Shown here one piece after another: positions 23,186 to 34,445 of a stretch of DNA of 64,000 nt (positions are counted from its first letter, which is position 1; every line of letters starts with the position of its first letter). The position numbers and the translations under genes were made by a program. Source of the DNA: Lasiodiplodia sp. COLG20 (lineage: Eukaryota; Ascomycota; Dothideomycetes; Botryosphaeriales; Botryosphaeriaceae); the NCBI GenBank assembly GCA_009801085.1, contig VNWV01000003.1, positions 744,001 through 808,000 of the forward strand, written 5' to 3'. The notes under the pieces are model-generated. The model ran no database searches, had not been told where the DNA came from, and was given only the letters and a program-made list of their open reading frames with translations.

Positions 23186-23943
23186 ATGATGATGACGGGA
23201 TGTATGGGTATTAGATGATGAAGATGAGATATACCTCTCGATAGGTAGAATTCGAATTATGCTTTTATGCGTTATGGCATGAAGTTCCTCTGCATTCGAC
23301 GTGGTGATGTGTGAATTTGGCTGGCGGCATGAAGTCCGCGAGAGAAAAGTTGTTTGCTTTCAGTGTAGATTGACAGCCCATTGTTCATTGCGCTCAGAAT
23401 ACAAAGCCATGATCATAGATCTTGAATGAGATAGATTTTATATGTGATAGAATTAAGCTCAATAAAATATAGATCTTCTGGTTGGACGCGGTTGATGTCA
23501 CGAGCGCCAAGACTTGAGGCTGGACCGGAAGCTCGAGTCAAGGCGGCTCGAGGCGCTCGGCTGCCACATGCGTGCGGGCGATCCCAGAGAGGTCCACGTC
23601 CACGTTCATCTACAGCTTTCCACGGTTCGCAGGCCACAACGACCTTCCGACTTAACACCTCCGACCCACCCTGACCTCATTCATACGCAGTCTTGCCTTG
23701 AGGAACGCAATTAAGTTTTCACCCCACGGCAAAGAAGACACAGTTTTCCAAGATGGTGAGCAGAAAGCACAAACCAGCCCCGCGCATCTGTCCGCGCAAC
23801 CCCACCATGGCGCTGCCCTCCACGTCGCGCCAGGCACAACCTATACTCTGTCACAAGGCTCATAACTTCAATTTCACTGCGAATCCTCTCCCTTCCCTCC
23901 ACGTCACCTAAAACTTCTTCCTCAAATTTCGTAACCAACCACC
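23186..23943. other. Intergenic: VPS9-protein 3' flank and SGT2 promoter
   Basis: 758 nt. AT-rich near 23420-23480, then promoter-like sequence before the SGT2 ATG. A short upstream ATG frame lies at about 23753. No gene or repeat recognised. Confidence 0.5.
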
Positions 23944-25176
23944 ATGTCACAACAGGCCTCCGCCGCAGCACCCGTCTCGACGGAATCGAAGAAGCGCCTC
24001 GCGCTCGCCATCATCGACTTCCTGAACACGTCGACGCGCGACGGCACGCTCTCGTCCGAGGACAGCGAGTCGATCGAGATCGCGACCAGCTGCATCGCCG
24101 AGTCGTTCAAGGTCGACCCGACCGACACCAAGGCCATGGCGGACGCGCTGGGCGGGCAGAACCTCGCCTCGATCTACTCGGTCTACGAGAAGCTCAAGGG
24201 GCGCACCACGCCCTCGACTGAAGGCGCGTCGTCGGCCAAGGAAGCCCGCCCCAGCACGCCCACCACCGCAACCACACCGGAGAGCAAGAAGGCCGAGGCC
24301 GAGCGCCTCAAGGGCCAGGGCAACGCCGCCATGCAGACGAAGGACTACGACACGGCCATCTCCTTCTACACGAAGGCCCTCGACCTCGTCCCGCTCAACC
24401 CCATCTACCTCTCCAACCGCGCCGCCGCCTACTCCGGCTCCGGCCGCCACGAAGAGGCCAAGCAGGACGCCGAGATGGCGACGGCCGCCGACCCGGCCTA
24501 CACCAAGGCGTGGTCGCGCCTCGGGCTCGCCCGCTTCGCCCTCGGCGACGCAAAGGGCAGCATGGAGGCCTACGAGCAGGGCATCAAGGCCGAGGGCAAC
24601 GGCGGCAGCGAGGCCATGAAGCGCGGCTACGAGACGGCCAAGCGCCGCGTCGAGGAGGAGGGCGGCGTCGCCGGTGCGCGCTCTGGCAGCCCGCCCGGCG
24701 GTGCGGGCGGTATGCCGGACCTGTCTTCTCTTGCCAGCATGCTGGGTGGAGGCGGCGCTGGTGGTCAGGGCGGCGGCATGCCCGACTTCGGCGCCCTCAT
24801 GAACAACCCCATGCTCCGCCAGATGGCCCAGAACGTCATGAGCAACCCGCAGATGATGCAAAACATGCTCAGCAACCCTCGCCTGCGTGAGATGGCTGAG
24901 CAGTTCGGCGGCGGCGGCGGCGGCGGCGGCGCTGGTGCCGGCGGTGCTGGTGGCCAGGGCGGCGGTATGCCCGACTTCAGCCAGATGATGCAGGATCCCA
25001 GTATCATGGAGATGTGAGTGACAACCCTACCTTACCTTGAGAACCATAGGAGATTCAGTCAATGTGCTAACGTTGAAAAAACCAATAGGGCAAGGAACCT
25101 CATGGGCGGCGGCGGCGGTGCCCCCGGCGGTGGTGCCGGTGGTGCAGGCGCCGGCCGTGGTGCTGGCAGCCAGTAG
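23944..25176 (+). CDS. SGT2: SGT2/SGTA, TPR co-chaperone for tail-anchored proteins
   Basis: Two exons, 23944-25013 and 25089-25176, 385 residues; the intron 25014-25088 (75 nt) splits the Met codon of EMARNLMGG. Residues 1-75 match the N-terminal dimerisation domain that binds Get4/Get5 (KKRLALAIIDFLN...IATSCIAESF). Residues of about 115-220 form three TPRs (AERLKGQGNAAMQTKDYDTA, IYLSNRAAAY, AKAWSRLGLARFALGD-like). The C-terminal third is rich in Gly, Met and Gln, with NNPMLRQMAQNVMSNPQMMQ repeats, the hydrophobic-client-binding part. SGT2 captures tail-anchored membrane proteins in the cytosol and hands them to the GET pathway; the TPRs bind Hsp70/Hsp90 tails. The poly-Gly segments (GGC runs near 24905-24930) are longer than I recall for other species. 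A (GA)n tract lies just downstream at about 25229-25247. Confidence 0.93.
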
Positions 25177-26106
25177 ACGATGGTGATGGGAGAGAAAGGA
25201 AGAAAAGAGTAAAGAGAAGTCAAAGACGAGAGAGAGAGAGAGAGAGGATGTCGCATTCCAGCCCTCTCCCTTTTTTCCAATTCTTCATTCATATGACCCC
25301 CATTTTCCAGGGAGAGACGGAAAGATTCGCCGCGGCGATAACTGGTGGAAGGTCCTCCCTTCGCTTTCCTATTTTGGTTCTTTGACTATCATCCTTTTTT
25401 TTGTTTTGAGATACCACGCGGTTGAAGCTGGTTTCTTGGTCTTTTTTGGGTGCATCAACAATAACAACAGCGGTAGATATGAGGAAAGGAAAAGGAATTG
25501 CTGATTTGTTGGGCTACTCGCACTGAGGAATTGTTTCATCGTGAGAAAGACATGTGATAGTTGCATTAGGGAATGAGAATCTCTTGCGTCATCATTCTGG
25601 TAAAGCTTGGACGCTGAGGTTTTGAAATTTCTTCACATGCAATTTGCCAGGAAGGGTTGCTCAGGTTGTCTGCTGATTGAATAGAATTTCATCTACGTCG
25701 GAATAGGAAAGGTCATCGACGCACTGGTTTTTGGGGTAAAGTCTATCTACTTTTGTTTTGAGAAGGGAAGAAAAGAAAATTGTTGAAATCATCATGAATC
25801 GCTGTTGTGGGGTATGCTCTCTACGCACCTCACACCGTGTGCGAGGGCGTCAATGCCGTGGATTCACCACTTCCACTGGCTAAAAATTCTGTCCGAGTCA
25901 AGACCCATTTTGCAAAAGGAAATCCGAAACCCTCCAGGCTTACCAAGCCGTGTCCATTGCCCACGGGTCGCCTACCTCGCAATTGCCGTCACAGATCAGG
26001 CAATCGTGGCCGAAGCTATCGGAGCTGCAGCCACCCCAGCTGGCCTCGCTCATGGACTCGAAGGAGTCGTCCGAGGTGGAGGAAGAGGTGGGCGACGAAG
26101 GCGATG
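25177..26106. other. Convergent intergenic region (SGT2 / MCT-1)
   Basis: 930 nt between two 3' ends. It contains a GA microsatellite at about 25229-25247 and AT-rich sequence. No gene seen; the open frame 25805-26110 lacks any signature. Confidence 0.5.
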
Positions 26107-27099
26107 TTAGTCCAGGCGCATCTTCCACAGGCCATCCCCTAAATAATGACCCTGGTCGATCGCAACGCCTTTCTTCTTCGCCTTGATTTCCGAGGTTCCC
26201 ACTTTTAAAGGGCCCACAAGGCAGGCATTGTCCTTTCCCTCCGCCTCCACCACCACCACTTCCCCCGCCGGTATGTCTTCGCTCCCGTATCGTATTGTGT
26301 CGTCCGCGTCGTTTGGGGCCTGGGAGTTTGGGAGACGGCCACCGGGGCTGGTAAGACCGGGGGCCATGAGCGAGGCGCCCGAGAGGACGAAGCGGATGGC
26401 GCCGCGGTCGATGCGGACGCGCTTGAAGCAGGCAGGGTACTTGTGGACGAGGGAGAGGTGCGGAATCAGAGGATCGTCCATGTGCTGGTAGAAAAGAGGG
26501 ACATTGTTGAGGGCGTAGAGCGAGACGCGGTCAGGCCTGCCAGGTGTATCAAACGTCAGCTCGTGCCACAGGTGGGTTGAGGTGGTGTGAAAAATCATCA
26601 TGTTGAGGCTCGGAAGGTCTGATTAGATCAAGCTTGAAATCCTCAACGACACTCCATCCCGGTTAGCTGCAGCCTAGCGACTCAGAATTCTGGTTGCTAA
26701 GCTGAGAAACCATGGACGGAGAGCACTTTTGTGCGTCTAGGAGCTCTTGTTGTCGTCACTCCGAGGTGCCAGGCTGCCTTGCAGGCGAGGCGGGTGGTGT
26801 GAGTCAGGCTGTAGCTTGGGCTCCTGCCAGCAGCCGTGGTGGGTGTAATGTGGGCAAAATGAGAGCAAACAAGCAGGAAACATACAGCTTGACCAAATCC
26901 AGCTGCTCCTTCTTGGGTATTATGGTTTCGAGGTACGGCTCGAGCAGCGGATACTGCTCAGCGACCTTGGAGCGGATGCCGCGCTGGACGGACGACTTGA
27001 CCTTGGTCTTCGCGCCGACAGACACGCTGTAGAGGTGGTGGTCAGCATTGAGACGACTCGCGAGGTGCAATCAGGCAGTGCGCACTCTTTCTTGAACAT
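26107..27099 (-). CDS. TMA20: MCT-1/TMA20-like PUA-domain translation factor
   Basis: Three exons: 27086-27099 (14 nt), 26886-27026 and 26107-26536, 194 residues. The minute first exon codes MFKK plus part of the next codon; intron 1 is 27027-27085 (59 nt). Intron 2 (26537-26885) is 349 nt, long for this window. It is required because GTATGT after VKCT-type codons and CAG before GCCTGACC restore DLVKLPDRVSLYALNN. The N-terminal half holds VKSSVQRGIRSKVAEQYPLL. The PUA domain holds PLFYQHMDDPLIPHL, IRFVLSGASLMAPGLTSPGG and VVVVEAEGKDNACLVG, ending HYLGDGLWKM. In yeast Tma20 pairs with Tma22 (DENR) to recycle 40S subunits and assist reinitiation. Homology is strong along the full length. Confidence 0.93.
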
Positions 27100-28718
27100 T
27101 TTGGCGTCGTTGGCGGTATTGCAGTGTAGAGAGGATGAAGTTGCTTGGAGAAGGAGGGGCTGTCGACAGAGCGATGATCGGTGCTGATGGAAGGTAGGGC
27201 CCCGCGCTAAACGTCAGCCCAACCTAGTGGGGCAACTGCGCCATTGGCTGGACGGACGTGGCCTTGCAGCTTGACGTTATTGCAGCCAAAAATTCACGGG
27301 CTAGCCCCGAAGCAGCGCTCCCTCGCTGCAGCTATCACGCTGCCGTATCATCCCACGCGCTGGCCGTGGCTGAGCCTTCGCCAATCACAGTCCTGCGCCG
27401 CTTAGCGCACAATCTCGACCTCTTGTGCTGCCTTCCCTGCAGCCGCCGCTGCCGTGTGCGCTCATTCCGCCAAGGATTTTCTAGCCATGCTTCCGCTTGT
27501 CTCCACTGCAGCATGTGCTGCGGCCACTCGGAACGGGCACGAGCTGCAGCTGCAGTGCTCGTGGAATCCCTGCCAAACTTTTCCCATGATTAACGGCCCC
27601 GGTCATTCTTCCGGTTGCGAGGCTACGAGACTTTGGTGTACCATATCCAGCTAGCCTTGCATCAACGGTATCCCTTGCGCCCAAGCAGCTAATCTCTTTG
27701 TCCTGACGGGTATAGCGCTCTCTTGCCTATTGCCTTGACTCTCGCAACAAAAGCGTTGCTACAGTGCTCAAAAATCTTGACTGCCGCCCTCCTGGGCACC
27801 TACGTCAGTCTTGCATGGAACCATGCCACACGGCACCCCGACTAGGCAGTTGAAACGTCGGTGGTTCGAGCTGCCTTGGCCTAGTATTCGCCATGTCGCG
27901 TCCGGATAAATGCTTCACTTCCGAGATCAGCGCACCGCTCGAACGTTCATCACGTCTTTCTGCAGCGAGTATCAAACCCTTCCACCACTCATCGTTCGGC
28001 GCAAAAGCTTTTGTGATCTGTACGAAGAAGAAAAGTCCAGTAGTATTGTTGATGCTCCAAACGATACGAGTGCAGCTCGGATGCTGCAGTGCTTGTTGGC
28101 AGATGAGACACGTCAAGGATTTTCTCCGGCCAAGTTTATATCGTCGATTTACGTACACAACACCGCTTCCACTACGTCTTGGCAGCTTCTTGTACCGTTG
28201 CTATTTGACAAACTGAACCTATACATATTCAGAACCGCAATACCACTGTGCTCACTGAATGACGGAGTATTTGGTGGATTCCATGATATTCGCCTCTCTT
28301 CGTTTGTTGTTTGCTAGTTGCTAATTAGCCACTGGCAGCATATCCTACGCTGCCTGCAGATATTCTACGTATCATCTTGCACACACCTTCACTGATGATA
28401 CGAGGGGTATTGCAGCCGAAGGCTAGTCTGAATTTATTTTCACCCATGCAATTGGCAGTTGAAGGTATCATCCGGATGTAATTGTAGAATTATTTATATA
28501 TTCCTTTTCACCTAAAGAGAGAACTGAGGCATACTTAGGCTATTTCCTAGGGCACTGCTATTCATTGTGCAAGCCATCGGCTGCTGAATTCCTCTGTAAA
28601 TCAACCAGGTAGCTGTTAAACGACTGTCCCGAAGACAGCAAGTTTGATGGAGAATGTAGAACACTGCAATTTATTTCTACGTTCTGCATACCAAACCGAA
28701 AGTCATCCACAGCATATC
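27100..28718. other. Intergenic region without a supportable gene
   Basis: 1.6 kb upstream of MCT-1 and downstream of the unknown gene at 28719. The left part is GC-rich promoter-like sequence; the right part (28300-28700) is AT-rich. A 135-codon plus-strand open frame at 27910-28317 has no recognisable domain and no clear promoter or splice partner, so I do not call it. Confidence 0.5.
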
Positions 28719-29840
28719 TTAGACCTTTGTCCTGCAACTTCCTTTCCTCATCGCCGACCCGGTCATTATTTGCGTCATCCTCTCATCCTGCTCCTCCGAG
28801 AACTTCCTATACTCCCCCTTCTTCGCTTTTTCAAACCCCCTCCTGTCCCACTCCTCGAACTCCTCCAGGCCCACCTGGTGGTACGGGACCCCCAAGTCCT
28901 TCGACACTCTATCAGTCCAATTCACTTTCATAGCAGGACTTATTTTGTTCTCCGGCGGTGCCGCCCCGGGCTCGAAGAAGATCTCTCTCACCCTCCTATC
29001 CACCCTGTCCCTATCCGTCCACATCCGTTCGTCCTCTTGCCAACTACGCTCCCTACCACCCCATCGCATCGGCCCCATCCAGTTCGCCACTTTCTTGTAG
29101 TCCAGCTGATACCCCGCGCTGTCATACGTCGGCGGCCGCTCGCTCGGCCCCCTCTCATAACACAGGTACAAGTCATGAAATACATAATTCTGATCCTTTA
29201 GCGGCCGCTCCTCCTCCCACTTCACACGTTCCGGGTTCTTACGCCTCCCTATCTTCTTCGGCGGTGCGTCTTCGTCGTCGCTAAAGCGGTTGCTATAATT
29301 CTTATCGCGCACGTTCGGCCACTCAGCCGGATCACCGCGCGATAGGATCGGCTCGGCGCCGTGCTCGTTGACCTCGCGCGCATTGATGATACGACCGGGC
29401 GTGGGACGGCAGTCCGGCGGCATGATGGGAGGGGGCGGCGTGCTTTCTCGCCCCATCGCCCGCTTCTTGTCGTTTTCTTTCTTCTCCAACGCCGCGACCT
29501 CCGCGCGATAGGCAGCGAACCGGCCGAGGGGACGGGCTCCATCATCATCATCCGTTTCCCGGGCTTGGTCATCGTCATTCGCGCTGCTGCCGCCGCCGTT
29601 GGATTCAGCGTTCGCGGTGCTTCCGGTAGCGACGTGTTGCTCTTCGTCTTCCTGCTTCAGCGGCACGAGATTCTGTGGCGTTGCGGTGTCTTGCGTGGTG
29701 GATGCATGGCGACTCTGTGTCCCCTCTTGATCTGGTTCCTCGCTCTTCACCTGAGGGTTGTTCAACGGCCTTGAGCTGCGGAATCGGGTACCCTGGATGT
29801 TTCCCCCAGAAAGAGTCTTTCCATTACGAAGCTGAACCAT
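28719..29840 (-). CDS. Conserved-looking hypothetical protein
   Basis: A single-exon frame of 373 residues starting MVQLRNGKTLSGG at ATG 29838-29840 (a GTG immediately upstream is not needed). The first 170 residues are acidic, Ser/Asn/Gln-rich and probably disordered. The C-terminal 200 residues look ordered and Trp-rich, with DPAEWPNVRDKNYSNRF, YVFHDLYLCYERGPSERPP, YKKVANWMGPMRWGGRE and PYHQVGLEEFEEWDRRGF. I do not recognise a named domain. The absence of stops over 1.1 kb and the Trp-rich block argue that it is real. It runs in the same direction as CK2 beta, 484 nt downstream of that gene's stop in genomic order. Confidence 0.7.
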   Translation of the reverse strand: MVQLRNGKTLSGGNIQGTRFRSSRPLNNPQVKSEEPDQEGTQSRHASTTQDTATPQNLVPLKQEDEEQHVATGSTANAESNGGGSSANDDDQARETDDDDGARPLGRFAAYRAEVAALEKKENDKKRAMGRESTPPPPIMPPDCRPTPGRIINAREVNEHGAEPILSRGDPAEWPNVRDKNYSNRFSDDEDAPPKKIGRRKNPERVKWEEERPLKDQNYVFHDLYLCYERGPSERPPTYDSAGYQLDYKKVANWMGPMRWGGRERSWQEDERMWTDRDRVDRRVREIFFEPGAAPPENKISPAMKVNWTDRVSKDLGVPYHQVGLEEFEEWDRRGFEKAKKGEYRKFSEEQDERMTQIMTGSAMRKGSCRTKV

Positions 29841-30324
29841 CACGGTTTAATTTCTCTAGCTAATGGCTTGTAATGACCTGAGTAATTGATGCGCGTTGGG
29901 AAGAGGGTTCTCTGATGTTTGTTTCCGTCTGATCACAGATGGGACGTGCGTGCGAAGTCAAATGGGACCTGGCCGCGGACAAATGACGTAAGCCGGAGCA
30001 TTCCACGCTAGAGGCGCGGTCTCAGGTGACATCGATTTTCCATCCGCCGACCAATCCCTTGATTGGGGTTCTCTAGAGTCGTGTCTATTCCATTCGCTAT
30101 CTCGGTATCATTGATTCAAACGTTTGCGCGCACTTCACCGGCGTCTCTTTGGCTCCGTCGAAACCCTTGACCATCGTGTGAGTCCTTCCCTTCCCCGCCG
30201 ACGCCGACAAAATGCCTACGAGCCCTCGCCCAGGCTCTGTATACATCCCAGAACGCCCGCACCCGAAAGTCGTTTGTGTGTGAGTTCGTGTGTTTGTGTG
30301 TGTGAAAGGAAGAAGGAAAAAAGT
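29841..30324. other. Intergenic spacer with GT microsatellite
   Basis: 484 nt: promoter side of the unknown gene and 3' flank of CK2 beta. An imperfect (GT)n tract occupies 30273-30304. Nothing else seen. Confidence 0.55.
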
Positions 30325-31689
30325 TTACAGCTGTGCCTCTCGTGCTGCTAGGGTTGCCTCGTAGCCCTCTGCCTCCTCGTCCATGTCATCCAAGTCACCT
30401 TCATCGTCTTCGTCTTCGAATCCGACCTCAACACCGGTCTTCCTCAGTCGTAGCTTCATCTCTTCCCTGCGGTCATCCTGCCATCGCTGCAGAGCGGCGG
30501 CAGCATGCACCCTGAAGCCAAACACACGAGGCTCATAGCGGCGTTGAAACTTGGGCGGGAGCATGGCGGGGTAGACCTGGAAGAGGATGTTGTGGAAGGA
30601 AGTGCCGAAGTAGGCGCCATCGATGGAGGCGTGGCGAGAAGACTTGGGGTTGTAGAGGTCCTCGCAACGGGCACAGTACAGCTTGACCGGTGACGTGTTG
30701 GGAATGTCAGATTGGCCCATGGGCAGCAGCGGCTGGGCGTCGCACATTACGCGCGGGCATTTGCCGAAGTCGGCTTTCTTGAACTTCTCCAGCTGTGTTT
30801 TGGTCAGCATGGAAGGTTCTATGGGCAAACGGGGGAGCGTGAGCTCACCATCTTGGCCAGGCCTCGTGTGGTGACAATGTACCGAGCATGCACCAGACCG
30901 TAAAGGTGCCTTGCAGACTTCTCGATGGCCTCTCTCATCTCATCATCGCAGTCGAGGTCGAAGACATCCGTAACCAAATCGAGGGCATATTGGTAGTATT
31001 GAACCTCGGTATTCAAGCCAGTCAGGTTGAACCGGTCCGTGAGATATTCTTCATCGATTTCGCAGAAGTACTCATTACCGCGGGAAGAGATGAACTACAA
31101 CAAGACGAATTAGCAAACAGCTCTTCAGTATGCTTTTGAATGACAACGAGCCGAAAATCCCATGAAGTCGTTTGAAAGTTGCCGGCGTCTCTTTATAGAA
31201 ATGGGGTCTCTTCCAAGGTAGCCAGGGTCTACAGCGAACCGGCTGCCCGGGAAAAGGAAGCCGTAGTCAGTGCTGGAGGAAGTATTCTCGTCCGAGGAAT
31301 ATGAAGGTGGCGGGCTCGACCCTTTGGAAGACCCAAAAGACTTGCGCTTAAACCGATTCCTGCGCGTGTTGGCCATGCTTGTGCTCATGTCCCACGTTGG
31401 CTCAGGTCTGAGACAGCGTCGTTTGCGTGCGGTGCTTGCGTCACCCATGTAGCTGGAGCCCGGTCGCGACAAGGCTGCGCGTTTGTGAATGTCGTAGGAG
31501 GTTGACTTGGTCTGCGGTCGGGCCAGACGGAAGGTGGCAGGTTGAGCGGCACGGCGCATGGGTTGCTGGAGACTCTTGGTGGCCCGAATGGGAGGGCGCA
31601 AGGGACGAAGACGGTAAGGAGAGTGCACCTACCCAATCGCGCCAGTAGCTGGTGTAGTCACTGTCGGTCTCGCTGTTGAAGTCGTCCAT
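30325..31689 (-). CDS. CKB1: Casein kinase II regulatory (beta) subunit
   Basis: Three exons: 31633-31689, 30849-31094 and 30325-30792, 256 residues. The first exon gives MDDFNSETDSDYTSYWRDW; a 538-nt intron (31095-31632, GTAGGT...TTGTAG) joins it to FISSRGNEYFCEIDEEYLTD. Intron 2 is 30793-30848 (56 nt). The zinc-finger cysteines are C113, C118, C141 and C144 (CPRVMC...LYCARC), with the following YNPKSSRHASIDGAYFGTSF. The acidic loop DLDCDDEMREA and the dimer interface are present. The C-terminus is acidic. The subunit stabilises CK2 tetramers and steers substrate choice in nucleus and cytosol. The oddity is the first intron: it is about ten times the local norm and contains a 167-codon same-strand open frame (31125-31628). 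Confidence 0.93.
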
Positions 31690-32342
31690 GGCTGCTGCCG
31701 GCTTGCGGGCGGTGGAGAGGCTGGTGGGGCAGAAGGACCCGGGAACGCGTCAAGCTAATGCGCGAAGAGGTTTCTGGGAGGGTCGGCGAATTTTAAGCGG
31801 GCGGAAGGTACTGTGCGCGATACCGGGGGCCGGTATAGGCACTTTGATATGGCAGTGACAAGTTGAAGTGGGATGTCGATCCTCGAGCCCAGGTGTTGCC
31901 GGCCGGCCTTGGCATGCTGCCCGTCGGAGCCTCATCCAACGCGTCTGTGCGCTGCGACAAGTGCTCGCCGCCCAAGGCAAGACTACCATGCATTCAGCTT
32001 CTGGTAACTGTGCTAGATGCGAATCACTCTAGTGAACAAGGTTTTGATGCCGGTTATGGGGATTTGTCCCCCTGAAATTTTTTTTTCTCCTCAACAGAGA
32101 TCGTCTCGCGGCTATAAATTCCCGAACAGCAAAATTCCCCGCTCCACGGCAATGAGCATCGCTTCACGACGACCAGACTCCGGTCTTCACTGAATAGCAG
32201 AACACAACCTCTCCACTATTACTCCATGGGCAATCATCATGTACGGCATCGAAGGGCTCCGGTCGAACTTTCCAGTCGTCTTTTTCAATAGTATACATCC
32301 AGAAGTCGTACAACGAAAATAACCGCAGCTGCCTCATCTCGT
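31690..32342. other. Intergenic: CK2 beta promoter and uL2m 3' flank
   Basis: 653 nt upstream of CKB1 and downstream of the uL2m stop. No gene or repeat recognised. If the uL2m intron were retained, its frame would run into this region to 32285. Confidence 0.5.
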
Positions 32343-33517
32343 CTATTTCTTCGCGCGCCTCTTGCCCTGGTTCCTCGGGCGTTCCTGTACAACCCATTTG
32401 TTGGGGTTCCTCTTCTTGCGGGTCTTGTATCCACCTTTGGCCTAGTAAAACAATTAATAAACACTTTCATCACTGTTGACTGAGGATTCGAACTTACCGG
32501 CACTCCCCAAGGGCTGACAGGGTGGACGTTACCCTTAGATTTACCTCTTCCACCACCGTGGGGATGATCGGCCGCGTTCATGGCCACACCTCTCACCGAA
32601 GGCCTTATGCCCAACCACCGTGATCTACCAGCCTTTCCAAGTTGCCTGAAGTGGTGGTGGACATTGCTGGCTACTCCGATAGTGGCGCACGCATCCTTGT
32701 CGCACCTCCTGAGCTCGCCACTCTGGAGACGGATCGTAACGTCGCGGATCTTCTTGCCCACCTCGCCTTTGGAGACGACCGTCGCGTATGTACCAGCGCT
32801 GCGGCAGAACACGGCCCTCTTGTTCTTTGTCGATCCCACACAGAAGACTTGAGTTCCAAGCGGCACCATGTGGAGAGGCAAGCAGTTGCCAGGGAAAGCC
32901 GTCTTTGCCGCAAGCATACCGGGATCAACAGTACCACCCATGGATCCGAGCAAACTGCCAGGGATGCCCTTCAAGAAGCTCTCGATGACCTCACCAGCCC
33001 TCATGCCCTCTGGAGCAATTATATAGCTCAGCTTTTTGGTTTCCAGGTGCTTGAGCAATGCAATGTGCGCGCTGCGGTTGGGATCGTACTCGATACGCTC
33101 AACCACCTGCTTGCCAGGCTCTTGACGCTTGAAATCGACAACTCGTATCCTCCGCTTGTGCCCGCCGCCGCGATGTCTTACAGTGACTTGACCAGTCACG
33201 TTCCTGCCTCCTTTTCCCTGACCGATCTTCGGATACGTGAGCATCTTGAGTGGTCGGCCCTTCCAGAGATGCTCGTTGACGGGTCGCTTCAGGTGCCGCA
33301 AGCCTGGCGTCCTCGGCTTGTAGGTCTTCATTTGGATGGTGCCTCTCGTCCGTGTCGGGGCGGCGCTCTGGAATTGAGCCTCGGGGGTGGACACGCGCGG
33401 CTTGACGGGGTTCTCAGCGGTGCGGGCGGTGGCCGACGCAACGGCGTAGGTGCGCATCGAGGTCGCGAGCGTGGCCGTGAGGCCTGCCGGCCGCAGGGCC
33501 GCCCGAGAGTGCAGCAT
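32343..33517 (-). CDS. RML2: Mitochondrial large-subunit ribosomal protein uL2 (RML2)
   Basis: Two exons, 32498-33517 and 32343-32441, 372 residues; intron 32442-32497 (56 nt, GTAAGT...ACTAG). The first 35 residues (MLHSRAALRPAGLTATL...RTYAVASA) form a mitochondrial presequence rich in Arg, Ala and Ser. The body is a bacterial-type L2 with RHRGGGHKRRIRVVDFKR, RSAHIALLKH, IGVASNVHHHFRQLGKAGRSRW and the peptidyl-transferase loop GVAMNAADHPHGGGRGKSKG. The second exon supplies the basic tail AKGGYKTRKKRNPNKW. uL2 supports peptidyl transferase and subunit association in the mitoribosome. Confidence 0.95.
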
Positions 33518-34445
33518 TGATGGTTGGGTGTGGCTCTAGGTTCGTCTACCGGCCCATTGGAGGGGTACGGGGCAGGGTGGGAATGGTGGTGGCTCGCACT
33601 GGAGGTTGAGCACTGGTAGGCTAGGTGAGAGGTCGAGAAATCCGCGCGCGGTCGCTGGGGCGCTAGGCCTCGTTGAGCACTACGGCGTTCTGCAACCCTC
33701 ACAAGAACGCGCTGACCGCCATATTTTCAGCGCCAACGTCATTCTCAAGCGCGGCGCGTGTCTGCAAGCGTGCAAGCATTTAGTCTCGACGCGCCTGAAT
33801 CTGTATTGCACATGCGCACCGACGGCTGCGCCCGCTTCCCGTCGCGTGTCGCTTCGCTTGTGGCCTCTGCCGGCCACCGCACTACGGTTGCCCGGGCGCG
33901 ACCTGACGACCTCAGACGCACGTACCGCGCGAGCGCCAAGGCAGTCGAGTCGCGCTAAGTAAGCCGACAGCATAACAAACTCGCTTTCCACCACAGCGAC
34001 TTCCTCAAATACTCCCCTCCGCTAGCCGGCCCCACGCAACGCAACCACCTCCAGCTGCCTCCCGGTTGCATTGCTGCGTCGTCCGTCCCTCGCTGCACGT
34101 CGGTCGCGCTTTAGACCCGGCATTTCCCTGGACCGCCGCGTGACTGTCGCCTCCCGCTGCAACCCATACCTTGGAGCGCTTTCAGGTACTGCATGCTCCC
34201 CGCATTTCACTCAGCATCCGCTCGATCACCGCCTATCTTCGCCGATACAGCTACCGCCGTAACGATAGATGTGCGTCGTACCGCTTGTGTTGACTTTCTT
34301 GCCCAATGCGGAAATGCTGACTTCGACTCCATCAACAGACCCTATCTACAACATCCACGTCCGTTAGAGCCTACGGTCTTAGCATTGCACCAGCTCCGGT
34401 ATCCAGAGATTCCCAATTGCACTAACTCTGCCTTAATCCATCACA
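33518..34445. promoter_or_regulatory. Divergent intergenic region, uL2m / cyclin B
   Basis: 928 nt between divergent starts. Pyrimidine-rich stretches precede the cyclin ATG. The open frame 34193-34501 overlaps the cyclin leader and has no domain, so I treat it as leader sequence. Confidence 0.5.

Noticed and set aside
27910..28317. 135-codon plus-strand frame
   Set aside because: Fair length but no domain, no Kozak-like context and no splice partners; left uncalled.
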